A program made the translations under genes and the position numbers. DNA of 24,488 nt, taken from an uncultured Subdoligranulum sp. Lineage in GTDB: Bacteria > Bacillota_A > Clostridia > Oscillospirales > Ruminococcaceae. The stretch's first letter is position 1. The number at the start of each line of letters is the position of its first letter. The DNA lies in assembly GCF_937890665.1 (NCBI RefSeq), contig NZ_CALADU010000276.1:1-24488 (forward strand), written 5' to 3'. The notes beneath the pieces were generated by a model. The model was given only the letters and a program-made list of their open reading frames with translations, was not told the origin of the DNA and did no database searches. Positions 1 through 7,928 of the stretch are shown here, piece after piece.

Positions 1-2
1 AT

Positions 3-422
3 TGGTCAGATGGCGGCACGCAGACAGATGGTGATAATGGAGCAGATGCTTATGCCCCCGGCCAGTCCACAGACGCCGAAGAGGAATATCCTAAAGTAAC
101 CTCCCAAACGGAGGATGAGGTTGTGATCGACTTTACCGATACCGAAAAGCCTGAAGACACGCCTCCTCCGGTACCGGAAGGTAAAACCGAAATCAAAGAT
201 CCTGGTCAGGAGCATGCTGTCAATCCCGACCCATCAGTTCCGGAAGTCACTGCCCCGCCTGCCGAGCAAACGCCGCCCAGCAATGAACCGGCTCCAGGCT
301 CCAGCAACGGAAATGGAGCTGTATACGATCCGGTGTTTGGCTGGGTTGTTCCCGGAGATGTACAGCAGTCCACCGGTGACAGCGATGGCGATCTGAATAA
401 ACAGGTCGGCAATATGGGCTGA
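3..422 (+). CDS. C-terminal part of a proline/acid-rich Tad-locus protein (5' end outside window)
   Basis: The frame is open from the window edge, so the true start lies upstream; the GTG at 123 is internal and has no good RBS. The visible 139 residues are low-complexity and rich in Pro, Glu, Asp, Ser and Thr. They end in a short ordered tail that contains VYDPVFGWVVPG and a final DLNKQVGNMG. This tail resembles short membrane-anchored proteins (DUF6550-like, from memory) found beside Tad genes in gut Clostridia. The anchor itself is not visible. A terminator-like hairpin (451-484) separates it from the next gene. The Pro/acid stretch suggests a cell-wall-spanning spacer. No enzymatic motif is seen, and function is unknown. 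Confidence 0.7.
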   Translation, partial: WSDGGTQTDGDNGADAYAPGQSTDAEEEYPKVTSQTEDEVVIDFTDTEKPEDTPPPVPEGKTEIKDPGQEHAVNPDPSVPEVTAPPAEQTPPSNEPAPGSSNGNGAVYDPVFGWVVPGDVQQSTGDSDGDLNKQVGNMG

Positions 423-450
423 TTTACTACAACTGAATATGGCACTACTT

Positions 451-484
451 GGCCGTCACAGGATTGTGGCGGCCTTCTTATTTT
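451..484 (+). terminator. Terminator-like hairpin before the secreted-protein gene
   Basis: The arms GGCCGTCACA (451-460) and TGTGGCGGCC (465-474) form a 10-bp stem with one G-U pair and a 4-nt loop, followed by a T-rich run (475-484). The next gene's purine-rich RBS region begins about 3 nt later (487-498). It may attenuate rather than end transcription, because it lies inside an apparent operon. Confidence 0.6.
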
Positions 485-502
485 CAAAAGGAATGGAGCG
501 TG

Positions 503-2200
503 ATGTATTTGAAACGACTTCTCGCCTTCCTATGCTGCTTTGCCTTTGTTTTCTGTCTATTCCCCTCCTCTGCCTTTGCAACGGGCGGAAACGGAAACAT
601 AGATGGCGGCGGTGGCAGCATGGGTCACGGCACAAGCAGCAACTTCTGGAATTCAGGCAATGATGGCGTCCGCATTACTGTTGTTGACGCATCCAGCGGA
701 ACTGCCGTATCTTCTCCGCTGGACTTTTCAAACCGGACGCAGAAGACCAGTCTTCTCCATTTTGGCAAAGTCAACAAACTGCAATACCTGGGCGGCACCG
801 GCCTCTCCCTCCAGTCCGGCGTTGCCTATTCCTGCATCAGACCTGCACAATCTATGCCCACAATCGTCAGCAGCAAGGGGCAGAGCAACATCGAAGCCAT
901 CAAACGGTATTTCTGTTCTGAATATGCGTGCATGATGGTCGCTCAGGCAGCCGGAGTCGATTATGCGCGGATGATTGCCGGCGAGTACAAGCTGCTGATC
1001 GAGCCCATTGCCTATTTCACGCACAACGGCCAGTATTACTGCATGACAGCTACTGAAGCCGGCTTGTATGATCAGATGTCCGGCGGCAATCTGCGAAAAA
1101 CCATGACCTCACTTACCCATAAAAACCTGCCGCTGTCAATGTTCCTGGAATTCAGCGACCTTGGCATCTCCGCCTGGACAGGCAGCACCACTGGAAAGCA
1201 GAACAATTCCGACATCATCAGCACCCTTGGCGTTGGTATCGTCTGGTTTGATGAAGCTCCGCCGGAAGGAGAAATTGAGGCCCCTGATGTCGAATACCGA
1301 GTAGATGCGGATGTGATCACCGCCGTCACACTGCGGACAGATCAGGATCTGACGCCGGATAATCCGGCATCGGTTACCTTCCATATTCTCGGCACCACCT
1401 ACCGGGTCAATGATATAGTGATCCCAGCCGGTGACAGTCAGGTAGTCTGGGTCAAATGGCATACCCCCTCCACCCCACAGACCGTGACCATTACAGTATC
1501 TGTCAGCGGCGCCTATACCGCTCAGGATACCTTTGTCGCAAAAATCGTGGATCTGAATGAGCACATTCCACCTGACCCTGTGGCAACCGACACGAATCCC
1601 GGCTACTCTGTGCCGCCCCTCCCCAGTGAAACGCAGAAGCTCACTGCCAACTGGGGCGTCTGGAGCTGCTACTGGGTGCCTGTATGGGTATGGTGCGACC
1701 ACGGTGAAGATGGCGGGCACTGGGTGGATGAAGGATATTGGGAATACGAATATACGGGCTACTCCGCTTCCATCAGCGGCGAGATGTCCCTAATGCCAGA
1801 CGATATTGTACCCACAGCATCCGGCAAGACGATGAAAAGCGGGTACGGCGTTAAAACCGAAGTGCGGGCAACGCTGTCCACAGATGCCCCGACCAGCCAC
1901 ATTACTTATCCCCAAACTGCTTTTTCCGTATTTCCTGAGTTCCAGTATCAGACCTATCTGCGGCTTCTGCAGCGTTCCGGCGGCCAAAGTGCAAAATTCA
2001 TCTTCAAGCCCAACGAGTTTTCCACCTATGACCGGACAGTGCATTTCACACCGCTGTGGTTCCCCGATGCCACCGACTACACCATCTATACACAGGTGTG
2101 GGATACCTGGACTCCTGACGGCATGTTATCCATCAACCTAAATGACTATGTTTCAATCCAAGGGAGCCTTTATGATGACTGGTATACCAATCGAGAATAA
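503..2200 (+). CDS. Secreted Tad-locus surface protein, Trp-rich, with Ig-like region
   Basis: This 565-aa protein has a clear signal peptide: the basic start MYLKR, a Cys/Phe-rich hydrophobic core (residues 6-20) and a likely cut after SAFA (residue 26). A Gly-rich linker follows. A middle region (about 285-350) contains VTFHILGTTYRV and later WVKWHTPSTPQ, looking like an Ig/CARDB-type beta sandwich. Then comes an unusual Trp/Tyr-rich segment (window 1645-1765). No transmembrane anchor or LPXTG motif is visible at the C-terminus. The ATG at 503 is chosen because GGAG (495-498) precedes it and it begins the signal peptide; GTG 500 is also possible. It probably acts outside the cell as an accessory or tip component of the pilus machine encoded downstream. 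I recognise the type from Clostridia Tad loci but have no firm family name. Confidence 0.8.
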   Translation: MYLKRLLAFLCCFAFVFCLFPSSAFATGGNGNIDGGGGSMGHGTSSNFWNSGNDGVRITVVDASSGTAVSSPLDFSNRTQKTSLLHFGKVNKLQYLGGTGLSLQSGVAYSCIRPAQSMPTIVSSKGQSNIEAIKRYFCSEYACMMVAQAAGVDYARMIAGEYKLLIEPIAYFTHNGQYYCMTATEAGLYDQMSGGNLRKTMTSLTHKNLPLSMFLEFSDLGISAWTGSTTGKQNNSDIISTLGVGIVWFDEAPPEGEIEAPDVEYRVDADVITAVTLRTDQDLTPDNPASVTFHILGTTYRVNDIVIPAGDSQVVWVKWHTPSTPQTVTITVSVSGAYTAQDTFVAKIVDLNEHIPPDPVATDTNPGYSVPPLPSETQKLTANWGVWSCYWVPVWVWCDHGEDGGHWVDEGYWEYEYTGYSASISGEMSLMPDDIVPTASGKTMKSGYGVKTEVRATLSTDAPTSHITYPQTAFSVFPEFQYQTYLRLLQRSGGQSAKFIFKPNEFSTYDRTVHFTPLWFPDATDYTIYTQVWDTWTPDGMLSINLNDYVSIQGSLYDDWYTNRE

Positions 2201-2684
2201 CCTCTGGACAGCTTTCCTGCTTACCATATTTTTTGTGGTGGCCGGCTTTGCTGTCTACGATGTGCTTTACAGACGGGTGCCTGACCGGGCACTCGTCTTT
2301 TTTATCCCCTTAGCTACCCTGGCGCCGGTCCTGCAGGGGTATTTCCTGTTAAATCATGGGCTCCCGCCGCTCTTCCTCTGGCCGGTCGCTACCCATGCCC
2401 TGGTAGGCGCCCTGCTCGGCTTTTGTATTCCATTGGCAGCTGCACTGGCAACAAACGGCACCGGTCTTGGCGGCGGGGATATCAAGTTCTGCGGGATATT
2501 AGGGCTGGTCTATGGCCCTTCCGGCATGGCGCTGGTCTTTCTGACTGCCGCTGTTACCGCAATGCCTGTAATCTTTCTTCTCAGGCGGCTTTATCGAACC
2601 GGGCAGCCCCTTGCTATCCCGTTCCTGCCATTTCTCGCCTGTGGCTGCTGTACAGCGACCCTGGCCCAACTATTTTTAAGATAG
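2172..2684 (+). CDS. Prepilin peptidase, type IV (A24/TadV-CpaA type)
   Basis: This membrane aspartyl protease should cleave the leader from Flp-type prepilins before assembly. The 170-aa product lacks the N-terminal methylase domain of long PilD enzymes, as TadV/CpaA enzymes do. Both catalytic aspartates are visible: D30 in YDVLYRRVPD and D103 in GLGGGDIKF, the GxGD motif. About five or six hydrophobic segments surround them (13-29, 41-60, 70-93, 107-137, 148-168). ATG 2172 is preferred over 2142 because AGGGAG (2161-2166) sits 5 nt upstream; this leaves a 29-nt overlap with the secreted-protein gene and suggests translational coupling. The substrate is probably the small protein at 7929. 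The family assignment is secure. Confidence 0.92.
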   Translation: MMTGIPIENNLWTAFLLTIFFVVAGFAVYDVLYRRVPDRALVFFIPLATLAPVLQGYFLLNHGLPPLFLWPVATHALVGALLGFCIPLAAALATNGTGLGGGDIKFCGILGLVYGPSGMALVFLTAAVTAMPVIFLLRRLYRTGQPLAIPFLPFLACGCCTATLAQLFLR

Positions 2685-2696
2685 GAGACAACGCTT

Positions 2697-3536
2697 ATGA
2701 AACTGAATAACCGATTCATCTTCGGTATCCTCTCTCTGCTGTTGGCGGCAGTTATCGCCTTTGTGGCACTTCCAACCATCGCCCGTCAGACCAATGGAAA
2801 AGAGGAAATCGTCCGTATCACCCAGCCGGTATTGAAAGGCGAGCAAATCTCGTCAGAAAATGCCGAGGTGGTTGAGGTAGGCGGCTATAACCTCCCCTCC
2901 AACATCGCCCATCAGCTCTCCGATGTAAATGGTCTCTACGCTACCGCCGACTTGGCTGTGGGTGACTATATCCTTACCAGCAAGATCAGTTCTGTACCGG
3001 TTTCGTCCGATGTGGCGCTCAACAGCATCCCTTCCGGTAAGGTTGCTATCTCGCTGACCGTTAAAACACTTGCTTCCGGCCTCTCTGACAAGCTTCAGCC
3101 CGGTGACATCATCCGTATTTACCACTTTCTTGATACGGCGGCCGAAGTACCGGAACTGCGTTTTGTCAAAGTATTGTCCGTCACAGACTCAGACGGCATC
3201 AATGTGGATAATGCCAAGGAGCCCACGGAGGATGAAGAAAAGCAGCAGTCAGCCACCATCACTGTGCTGGCAAGCCCTGAACAGGCGAAGATCATTACCG
3301 GTCTTGAAAATGACGGCGTAGCTCATGTGGCCCTTATCTCCCGCAACAATGACAAACTGGCAGATGAGCTGCTTGCCGAGCAGGATAAGACTCTGCAGGA
3401 AATCTACTTCCCCGAAACTTTGATTGAGGAAGAAGCGGCAGATGCGAAAAATTCTGATGTTGAAAGTGAACCCCAGGAAACGGAAACTGCAGAGTCTGCA
3501 CAATCTACTAATGAAACTGCACCCTCGGCAGAATAA
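2697..3536 (+). CDS. cpaB: CpaB/RcpC-like Flp pilus assembly protein (SAF domain)
   Basis: This 279-aa protein has an N-terminal membrane anchor (about residues 8-27). A SAF-like module follows, with VLKGEQISSENAEVVEV and a later GDYILTSKIS, the typical pattern of CpaB/RcpC. A second beta-rich domain (ISLTVKTLASGLSDKLQPGD) corresponds to the RcpC/CpaB C-terminal domain, where a conserved LQPGD turn is common. The last 45 residues or so are a Glu/Ser/Thr tail of low complexity. In Tad systems CpaB lies on the outer face of the membrane and helps the pilus pass through the envelope. RBS GGAGA (2685-2689) overlaps the end of the prepilin peptidase stop region, which supports one operon. Family assignment is strong. 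The acidic tail seems an extra for a Gram-positive wall. Confidence 0.88.
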   Translation: MKLNNRFIFGILSLLLAAVIAFVALPTIARQTNGKEEIVRITQPVLKGEQISSENAEVVEVGGYNLPSNIAHQLSDVNGLYATADLAVGDYILTSKISSVPVSSDVALNSIPSGKVAISLTVKTLASGLSDKLQPGDIIRIYHFLDTAAEVPELRFVKVLSVTDSDGINVDNAKEPTEDEEKQQSATITVLASPEQAKIITGLENDGVAHVALISRNNDKLADELLAEQDKTLQEIYFPETLIEEEAADAKNSDVESEPQETETAESAQSTNETAPSAE

Positions 3537-3563
3537 TCAAATCAAGGAAGGAGGATCTTCGTT

Positions 3564-4358
3564 ATGGGTAAAGTTATCACCGTCTGGGGAAGCCCCGGCA
3601 GCGGCAAATCCATGTTCTGCTGTATTCTGGCCAAAGCCCTGACCCGGGACAAGCGGAAAGCCATCATTATCAATGCCGATATGAATGTCCCTATGCTGCC
3701 GGTCTGGCTGCCGGAGCAGATCATCCAGACCAATACCTCTATCGGCCAGGTTTTGAGCAGTGTGGAGATCGATACATCTCTGGTTGCCAGTCATGTGACA
3801 GTGCTGAAAAACTATCCCTTCATTGGGATGATGGGCTATGCGGCAGGAGAAAACCCGCTGAGCTACCCAGAGGTCAAATATACCATGGTGCTGCAGCTCA
3901 TTCATGCTGCCGCCAAACTGGTAGATTTCGTCATTCTGGACTGCAGCACCAGCATGACCAATGTGTTCACTCCCGCCGCTATTGAAGCTGGCGATGTGGT
4001 CATCCGTATCCTCACCCCGGACCTAAAGGGCATCAACTACCTGAAAGCCCATCAACCTCTGCTTGTGGACGAGCGCTTCCGGTTTTCTGAGCATATGACA
4101 TTCGCCGGTCTGGCCCGTCCCTTCCACGCCTTGGATGAAATGGGCTATATCATTGGCGGGTTTGACGGCCTGCTTCCCTACAGTAAGGAGATCGACCGCT
4201 GTGCTACCGAAGGCGGTATGTTCAAGGCTATCACCTACTGTAACCCCAAATACACTGCTTCACTGAACAAGGTACTGGAAATTCTGGAGCAAATGGAACT
4301 GGCCGAGCAGTCAGAGGAGGATGCGGCGTATGAATGTGAGGAGGATGCCGATGAGTAA
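3564..4358 (+). CDS. TadZ/CpaE-like P-loop ATPase of the Tad locus
   Basis: This 264-aa protein belongs to the ParA/MinD-like P-loop group by overall layout. It has a Walker A at residues 9-16 (GSPGSGKS), NADMN at 38-41 after the second strand, and a Walker B-like DFVILDCST at 121-129. The usual deviant ParA/TadZ box KGGxGKT is not present; the loop reads like an ordinary P-loop. There is no N-terminal receiver-like domain, unlike CpaE. TadZ/CpaE proteins recruit the Tad machine to its site on the membrane, and the gene sits directly upstream of the TadA motor, overlapping it by 8 nt. The RBS GGAGG (3550-3554) precedes the start. The last 25 residues are acidic. Role by position is likely; nucleotide hydrolysis is unproven. 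Confidence 0.8.
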   Translation: MGKVITVWGSPGSGKSMFCCILAKALTRDKRKAIIINADMNVPMLPVWLPEQIIQTNTSIGQVLSSVEIDTSLVASHVTVLKNYPFIGMMGYAAGENPLSYPEVKYTMVLQLIHAAAKLVDFVILDCSTSMTNVFTPAAIEAGDVVIRILTPDLKGINYLKAHQPLLVDERFRFSEHMTFAGLARPFHALDEMGYIIGGFDGLLPYSKEIDRCATEGGMFKAITYCNPKYTASLNKVLEILEQMELAEQSEEDAAYECEEDADE

Positions 4359-5727
4359 TTTGAATGATATATTCTTCACACCAGCCGCCAATCAGGAGCT
4401 GACCTATGACCAGGTACTGGAGGATGTACAGCGGTATTTTGCCGAAAACCATGCCTCCACCATTGCCGAAGCTGGGGAAGGCAATGCAGAGCGTGCCACA
4501 AGCCTGCTGAAAGAACTGATGGAACACTACATTGTCAAACGCAAATATGCCCTTGACGGGCTCTCTACAAAAGAACTGTGTTCCAAGCTCTATGAGGACA
4601 TGGCCGGCTACTCCTTTTTGAAGAAATGGATCTATAAGCCCGGTGTTGAGGAGGTCAACATCAACGCCTACAACGACATTGAAGTGATCGAATCCAGTGG
4701 GCGCAGTATCAAGATCCCTGATAAATTCAGTTCGCCCCAGCACGCCATCGATGTGATCCGCCGAATGCTCAACGCCTGCGGCATGGTCATTGATGATACT
4801 ATGCCCAGCATTGTGGGATTTCTGGACAAAAACATCCGTATTTCAGTGGACAAAACTCCCATTGTGGATGCAGATGTAGGCGTCAATGCCTCCATCCGTA
4901 TTGTCAACCAGCAGACCGTCAGTGAAGAAAAACTGCTGAACTCCGGCAGTGCCACCGCTGAAATGCTTCACTTTCTGACTGCCTGTATTCGATATGGGGT
5001 GTCTGTCTGCATTGCCGGCTCCACCGGCTCCGGCAAGACCACGATCATGGCCTGGCTGCTGTCCAATGTGCCCAATAACCGGCGCCTTATTACCATTGAA
5101 GAAGGCAGCCGCGAATTTGATCTGGTCAAGCGGGATGCGCAGGGCAATATCCTTAATTCCGTAGTACATCTGCTGACCCGCCCCAGCGAGAACCCTGCGT
5201 TGAACATCAATCAGGATTTTCTTCTGGAGCGGGTGCTGCGTAAGCATCCGGATGTCATCGGCGTGGGTGAAATGCGGTCAGCAGCAGAAAGCCTGTCCGC
5301 AGCCGAAAGTTCCCGTACCGGCCATACTGTATGTACCACCATCCACTCCAACTCCTGCAACAGTACTTACCGCAGGATGATGACCCTTGCCAAACGCAAG
5401 TACAACATGGACGACTCCATCCTCATGCAGATCATGGTAGAGGCGTATCCCATCATCGTCTTTACCAAGCAGCTGGAGGACCGTTCTCGTAAGATCATGG
5501 AAATCATCGAGGGCGAGGACTACCAGGACGGGCGGCTGATCGCCCATTCCCTATACAAATATGAAGTGGAGGACAATGTAACTGATAACCGTGGTGAAAC
5601 CCATGTGGTAGGGCACCATAAAAAAATTGGCTTGATCTCCGATTCCTTGAAGAAAAGGCTGTTGGACAATGGCATTTCCAACAAGGAATTGGAAGAATTC
5701 ATGGAGCCGCCAAAGGAGGTGGGTTAA
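4351..5727 (+). CDS. cpaF: TadA/CpaF-type secretion ATPase
   Basis: This is the hexameric motor that powers Flp pilus assembly or Tad secretion. The 458-aa product shows Walker A GSTGSGKT (223-230), the ITIEE acidic box (247-251), a Walker B region with VIGVGEMRS (302-310) and the His box GHTVCTTIHSNS (324-335). An N-terminal helical domain of about 200 residues precedes these, as in CpaF. ATG 4351 is chosen over 4321 because AGGAGG (4339-4344) lies 6 nt upstream; the start overlaps the stop of the previous gene in the sequence ATGAGTAA. Overlap and shared spacing make coupling to the TadZ-like gene likely. Length and motifs are complete, so it should be active. Family assignment is very secure. 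Confidence 0.95.
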   Translation: MSNLNDIFFTPAANQELTYDQVLEDVQRYFAENHASTIAEAGEGNAERATSLLKELMEHYIVKRKYALDGLSTKELCSKLYEDMAGYSFLKKWIYKPGVEEVNINAYNDIEVIESSGRSIKIPDKFSSPQHAIDVIRRMLNACGMVIDDTMPSIVGFLDKNIRISVDKTPIVDADVGVNASIRIVNQQTVSEEKLLNSGSATAEMLHFLTACIRYGVSVCIAGSTGSGKTTIMAWLLSNVPNNRRLITIEEGSREFDLVKRDAQGNILNSVVHLLTRPSENPALNINQDFLLERVLRKHPDVIGVGEMRSAAESLSAAESSRTGHTVCTTIHSNSCNSTYRRMMTLAKRKYNMDDSILMQIMVEAYPIIVFTKQLEDRSRKIMEIIEGEDYQDGRLIAHSLYKYEVEDNVTDNRGETHVVGHHKKIGLISDSLKKRLLDNGISNKELEEFMEPPKEVG

Positions 5728-6660
5728 TTGCAATGGATCTATCTTATCTGTTTTATCCTGCTCAGTGCTGGGCTTTTGGCTCTGTTTGGTGTGAAGCCGG
5801 GTGATTTTATTGACGCCCTCTTCCGCTCCCAGCGAAAATCCGCCACCTTGTCGGATGAACTGAATGTTCTTCTGGGCACGCCAGCCAAGGGCTTTTTTAA
5901 TCAGGATTACGAACTGAAACAGATCTTGAAGGGCACCGGACGGGCGGACCGTTATGAGGCAATAAAACGACTGTCCCTGATCCTGTTCGCTGTGGGGGCT
6001 GTTCTGGCTCTTTTGATTGGGAATGTGTACATGGTGCCTATTCTGGGTATCGGTTTTTCCCTTATACCGATCTGGTTTCTGCGCAGCACTGCCGCCAGCT
6101 ATAAAAAGCACCTGAATGAAGAACTAGAAACCGCTATTTCCATCATCACGACTTCCTACCTGCGTACCGAGGATCTGATCCGTTCTGTCAAGGAAAACCT
6201 GCCCTATATCAATGAGCCGGTAAAAGCCAACTTTGAAGCCTTCGTTTATGAAGCGGAATTGATCAATGCCAACATCACCAGCGCTATCAACAGCCTGAAG
6301 ATGAAGATACCCAACCGGGTCTTCCATGAATGGTGCGGCACCCTCATCCAGTGCCAGTCCGACCGTAGCATGAAAAATACCCTGCCTACCATCAATCAGA
6401 AATTCTCCGATGTGCGTGTGGTGCAGTCGGAACTGGAGGCAATGATGCAAGGACCGCGGCGTGAAGCCATCACCATGATATTTCTGGTTATCGCCAATGT
6501 GCCGCTGCTCTATTTCTTGAATGAGGATTGGTTCCACACCCTTATCTTCACCACACCGGGCAAAATTGCACTGGCGATCTGCGCAGCCATCATCCTATTT
6601 GCGCTGACCCAGATCATGAAGCTGAGCAAGCCCATCGAATATGGAGGTGATAGCGTATGA
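5728..6660 (+). CDS. tadB: TadB-like inner-membrane platform protein (T2SSF type)
   Basis: This 310-aa membrane protein has hydrophobic segments at about 5-21, 82-99, 101-118, 247-264 and 279-297. A soluble helical region between 120 and 245 is typical of type II secretion F-domain proteins. TadB pairs with TadC to form the platform on which the TadA motor acts. The start is TTG at 5728, immediately after the TAA of the motor gene; AAAGGAGG (5712-5719) is 8 nt upstream, and no ATG is available in frame nearby. The end overlaps the next gene by the four bases ATGA. Order (motor, TadB, TadC) matches known tad operons. Sequence similarity within T2SSF is low in general, so the exact name rests on context and topology. 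Confidence 0.88.
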   Translation: MQWIYLICFILLSAGLLALFGVKPGDFIDALFRSQRKSATLSDELNVLLGTPAKGFFNQDYELKQILKGTGRADRYEAIKRLSLILFAVGAVLALLIGNVYMVPILGIGFSLIPIWFLRSTAASYKKHLNEELETAISIITTSYLRTEDLIRSVKENLPYINEPVKANFEAFVYEAELINANITSAINSLKMKIPNRVFHEWCGTLIQCQSDRSMKNTLPTINQKFSDVRVVQSELEAMMQGPRREAITMIFLVIANVPLLYFLNEDWFHTLIFTTPGKIALAICAAIILFALTQIMKLSKPIEYGGDSV

Positions 6661-7535
6661 CCTTTCTGGCGCTCATCGCCATCATCTTCTTCGGTCTCGC
6701 TGTCTACAACCTGACCTGCGCCTTTGTGGACATCCCGACCAAGAAGACCTCACAAATGATGATGCTCTCCCGCAAACAGCAGGGCACCAAAAACGAAAAG
6801 CTGCTTGATGTCTATGTGACAAAAATCGCCGGTTGGATCGCCCCTTATTTGCGGCTGGACCGGCTCAAGCGCAATAAGGTGCAGCGCGCTCTGGACATTG
6901 CAGGTCTGCAGCTTACCCCAGAGGTCTATATAGCCAGAGCCTGGGTAACTGCAGGGGCAGTTGGCCTGTGTGCCATCCCCATGGCATTTCTTATTCCGCT
7001 GCTGGTGCCTATTTTGATTGGCCTTGCGGTGGCACTGTGGTTTTCAACCTACTATGCAGCCTTTGATTTTGTTAAAAAGCGCCGCAAGCTGATCGAGGGC
7101 GAGATTCCCCGATTTGCTTTGACCGTCGGCCAGAGCCTTGAAAATGACAGGGATGTACTTAAAATTCTGACTTCCTACCGCCGTGTAGCTGGGAAAGACT
7201 TCGGCGCCGAACTGGATCAGACCATTGCTGATATGAAGACCGGCAACTATGAAAATGCCCTCATTCGATTTGAAACCCGCATTGGCAGCCCCATGCTATC
7301 CGATGTGATCCGTGGCCTGATTGGTGTCCTGCGCGGTGATGACCAGCGGATGTACTTCAAAATGATTACCTTCGATATGCGTCAGATCGAGCAGAACAAT
7401 CTGAAAAAGGAAGCTGCCAAACGTCCCAAAAAGATCCAGCGTTACTCTATGATGATGCTGATTTGTATTATGATCATCTACCTGGTGGTGCTCTGTACCG
7501 AGGTTATGAGTTCGCTCGGGGCGTTCTTTGGCTAA
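6657..7535 (+). CDS. tadC: TadC-like inner-membrane platform protein (T2SSF type)
   Basis: This 292-aa protein has an N-terminal TM (1-22), a central hydrophobic pair (97-131) and a C-terminal TM (about 263-285). Between the last two is a long helical F-domain with GEIPRFALTVGQSLENDRDVLK, a pattern usual in TadC (an early proline in a conserved acidic/basic context). It starts in the ATGA overlap with tadB and is therefore coupled to it. It should form the second half of the platform. No other T2SSF gene follows. After its stop there are about 185 nt with no convincing gene before the small basic ORF at 7721. Confidence 0.88.
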   Translation: MTFLALIAIIFFGLAVYNLTCAFVDIPTKKTSQMMMLSRKQQGTKNEKLLDVYVTKIAGWIAPYLRLDRLKRNKVQRALDIAGLQLTPEVYIARAWVTAGAVGLCAIPMAFLIPLLVPILIGLAVALWFSTYYAAFDFVKKRRKLIEGEIPRFALTVGQSLENDRDVLKILTSYRRVAGKDFGAELDQTIADMKTGNYENALIRFETRIGSPMLSDVIRGLIGVLRGDDQRMYFKMITFDMRQIEQNNLKKEAAKRPKKIQRYSMMMLICIMIIYLVVLCTEVMSSLGAFFG

Positions 7536-7670
7536 TCGGCATCCGCCACGGTACTTCCAAGCGTTTTCATACCTGCTCCTCATATGGAAGACAGATACAC
7601 AGGGAGGTGAGCGTTTGTACCCAAGCGATTTTCCATAGCGGCAGGCACATCATTTCTTTTCATCTGAACT
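7536..7670 (+). other. Non-coding stretch after tadC
   Basis: No convincing gene is seen in these 135 nt. A very good Shine-Dalgarno-like sequence (GGGAGGTGA, 7602-7610) lies within it, but the only starts after it are TTG 7615, giving a 7-codon frame, and GTG 7607, which overlaps the SD itself. This could be a leader-peptide signal ahead of the terminator at 7671, or a relic of a gene. Confidence 0.35.
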
Positions 7671-7706
7671 GAGCCGGACTGTTTCATCAGCCCGGCTTCA
7701 TTTTTT
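7671..7706 (+). terminator. Intrinsic terminator-like hairpin after tadC
   Basis: AGCCGG (7672-7677) pairs with CCGGCT (7692-7697). An inner CTG/CAG stem closes a TTTCAT loop with one A-C mismatch between the two stems. TTTTTT follows at 7701-7706. The AGGAG of the next small gene starts at 7709, only 2 nt later, so the hairpin separates tadC from the small basic ORF and pilin-like gene. Confidence 0.8.
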
Positions 7707-7720
7707 ACAGGAGAATGCCT

Positions 7721-7867
7721 ATGCCCAAAAAGAAATTTTATCCGCCGAATGATACCGGCACCAAAAAACGCCGCTTTCGTTGCTTGCTGTTCCAGCGGCC
7801 TAAAGCATATCCGAACCGGCCCCGTTCCAACAAAAACAATCTGATCAAGCCTATCCGCCGCGCTTAA
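7721..7867 (+). CDS. Small, very basic protein (48 aa) between tadC and the pilin-like gene
   Basis: Not recognised. The frame ATG-TAA encodes 48 residues, of which about 16 are Lys or Arg. The start is MPKKKFYPPNDTGTKKRRF, with a KKRR patch, one Cys (21), and an end IKPIRRA. There is no membrane segment and no signal. AGGAG (7709-7713) is 7 nt upstream of ATG 7721, and no other start fits (ATG 7715 is too close). It follows a terminator-like hairpin and is followed by 61 nt and the pilin-like gene, so the two are probably one transcript. The charge suggests nucleic-acid or acidic-surface binding. It is short enough to be missed by gene finders. Coding status rests on RBS, spacing and composition. 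Confidence 0.55.
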   Translation: MPKKKFYPPNDTGTKKRRFRCLLFQRPKAYPNRPRSNKNNLIKPIRRA

Positions 7868-7928
7868 CAGACGGTGGACTTGATATACCTATCCACTCAA
7901 TCATCAAACATATAACAGGAGGTTACCC

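Noticed and set aside
1136..1720. A 194-codon minus-strand frame
   Set aside because: Antisense to the secreted-protein gene; no RBS, no recognisable domain.
7607..7672. GTG-started short frame, and a 7-codon TTG frame at 7615, behind a strong SD
   Set aside because: One start overlaps the SD and the other gives only seven codons; a leader peptide is possible but not supportable.
7880..7916. Promoter TTGATA ... TATAAC before the pilin-like gene
   Set aside because: The spacer is 25 nt, too long for sigma-A.
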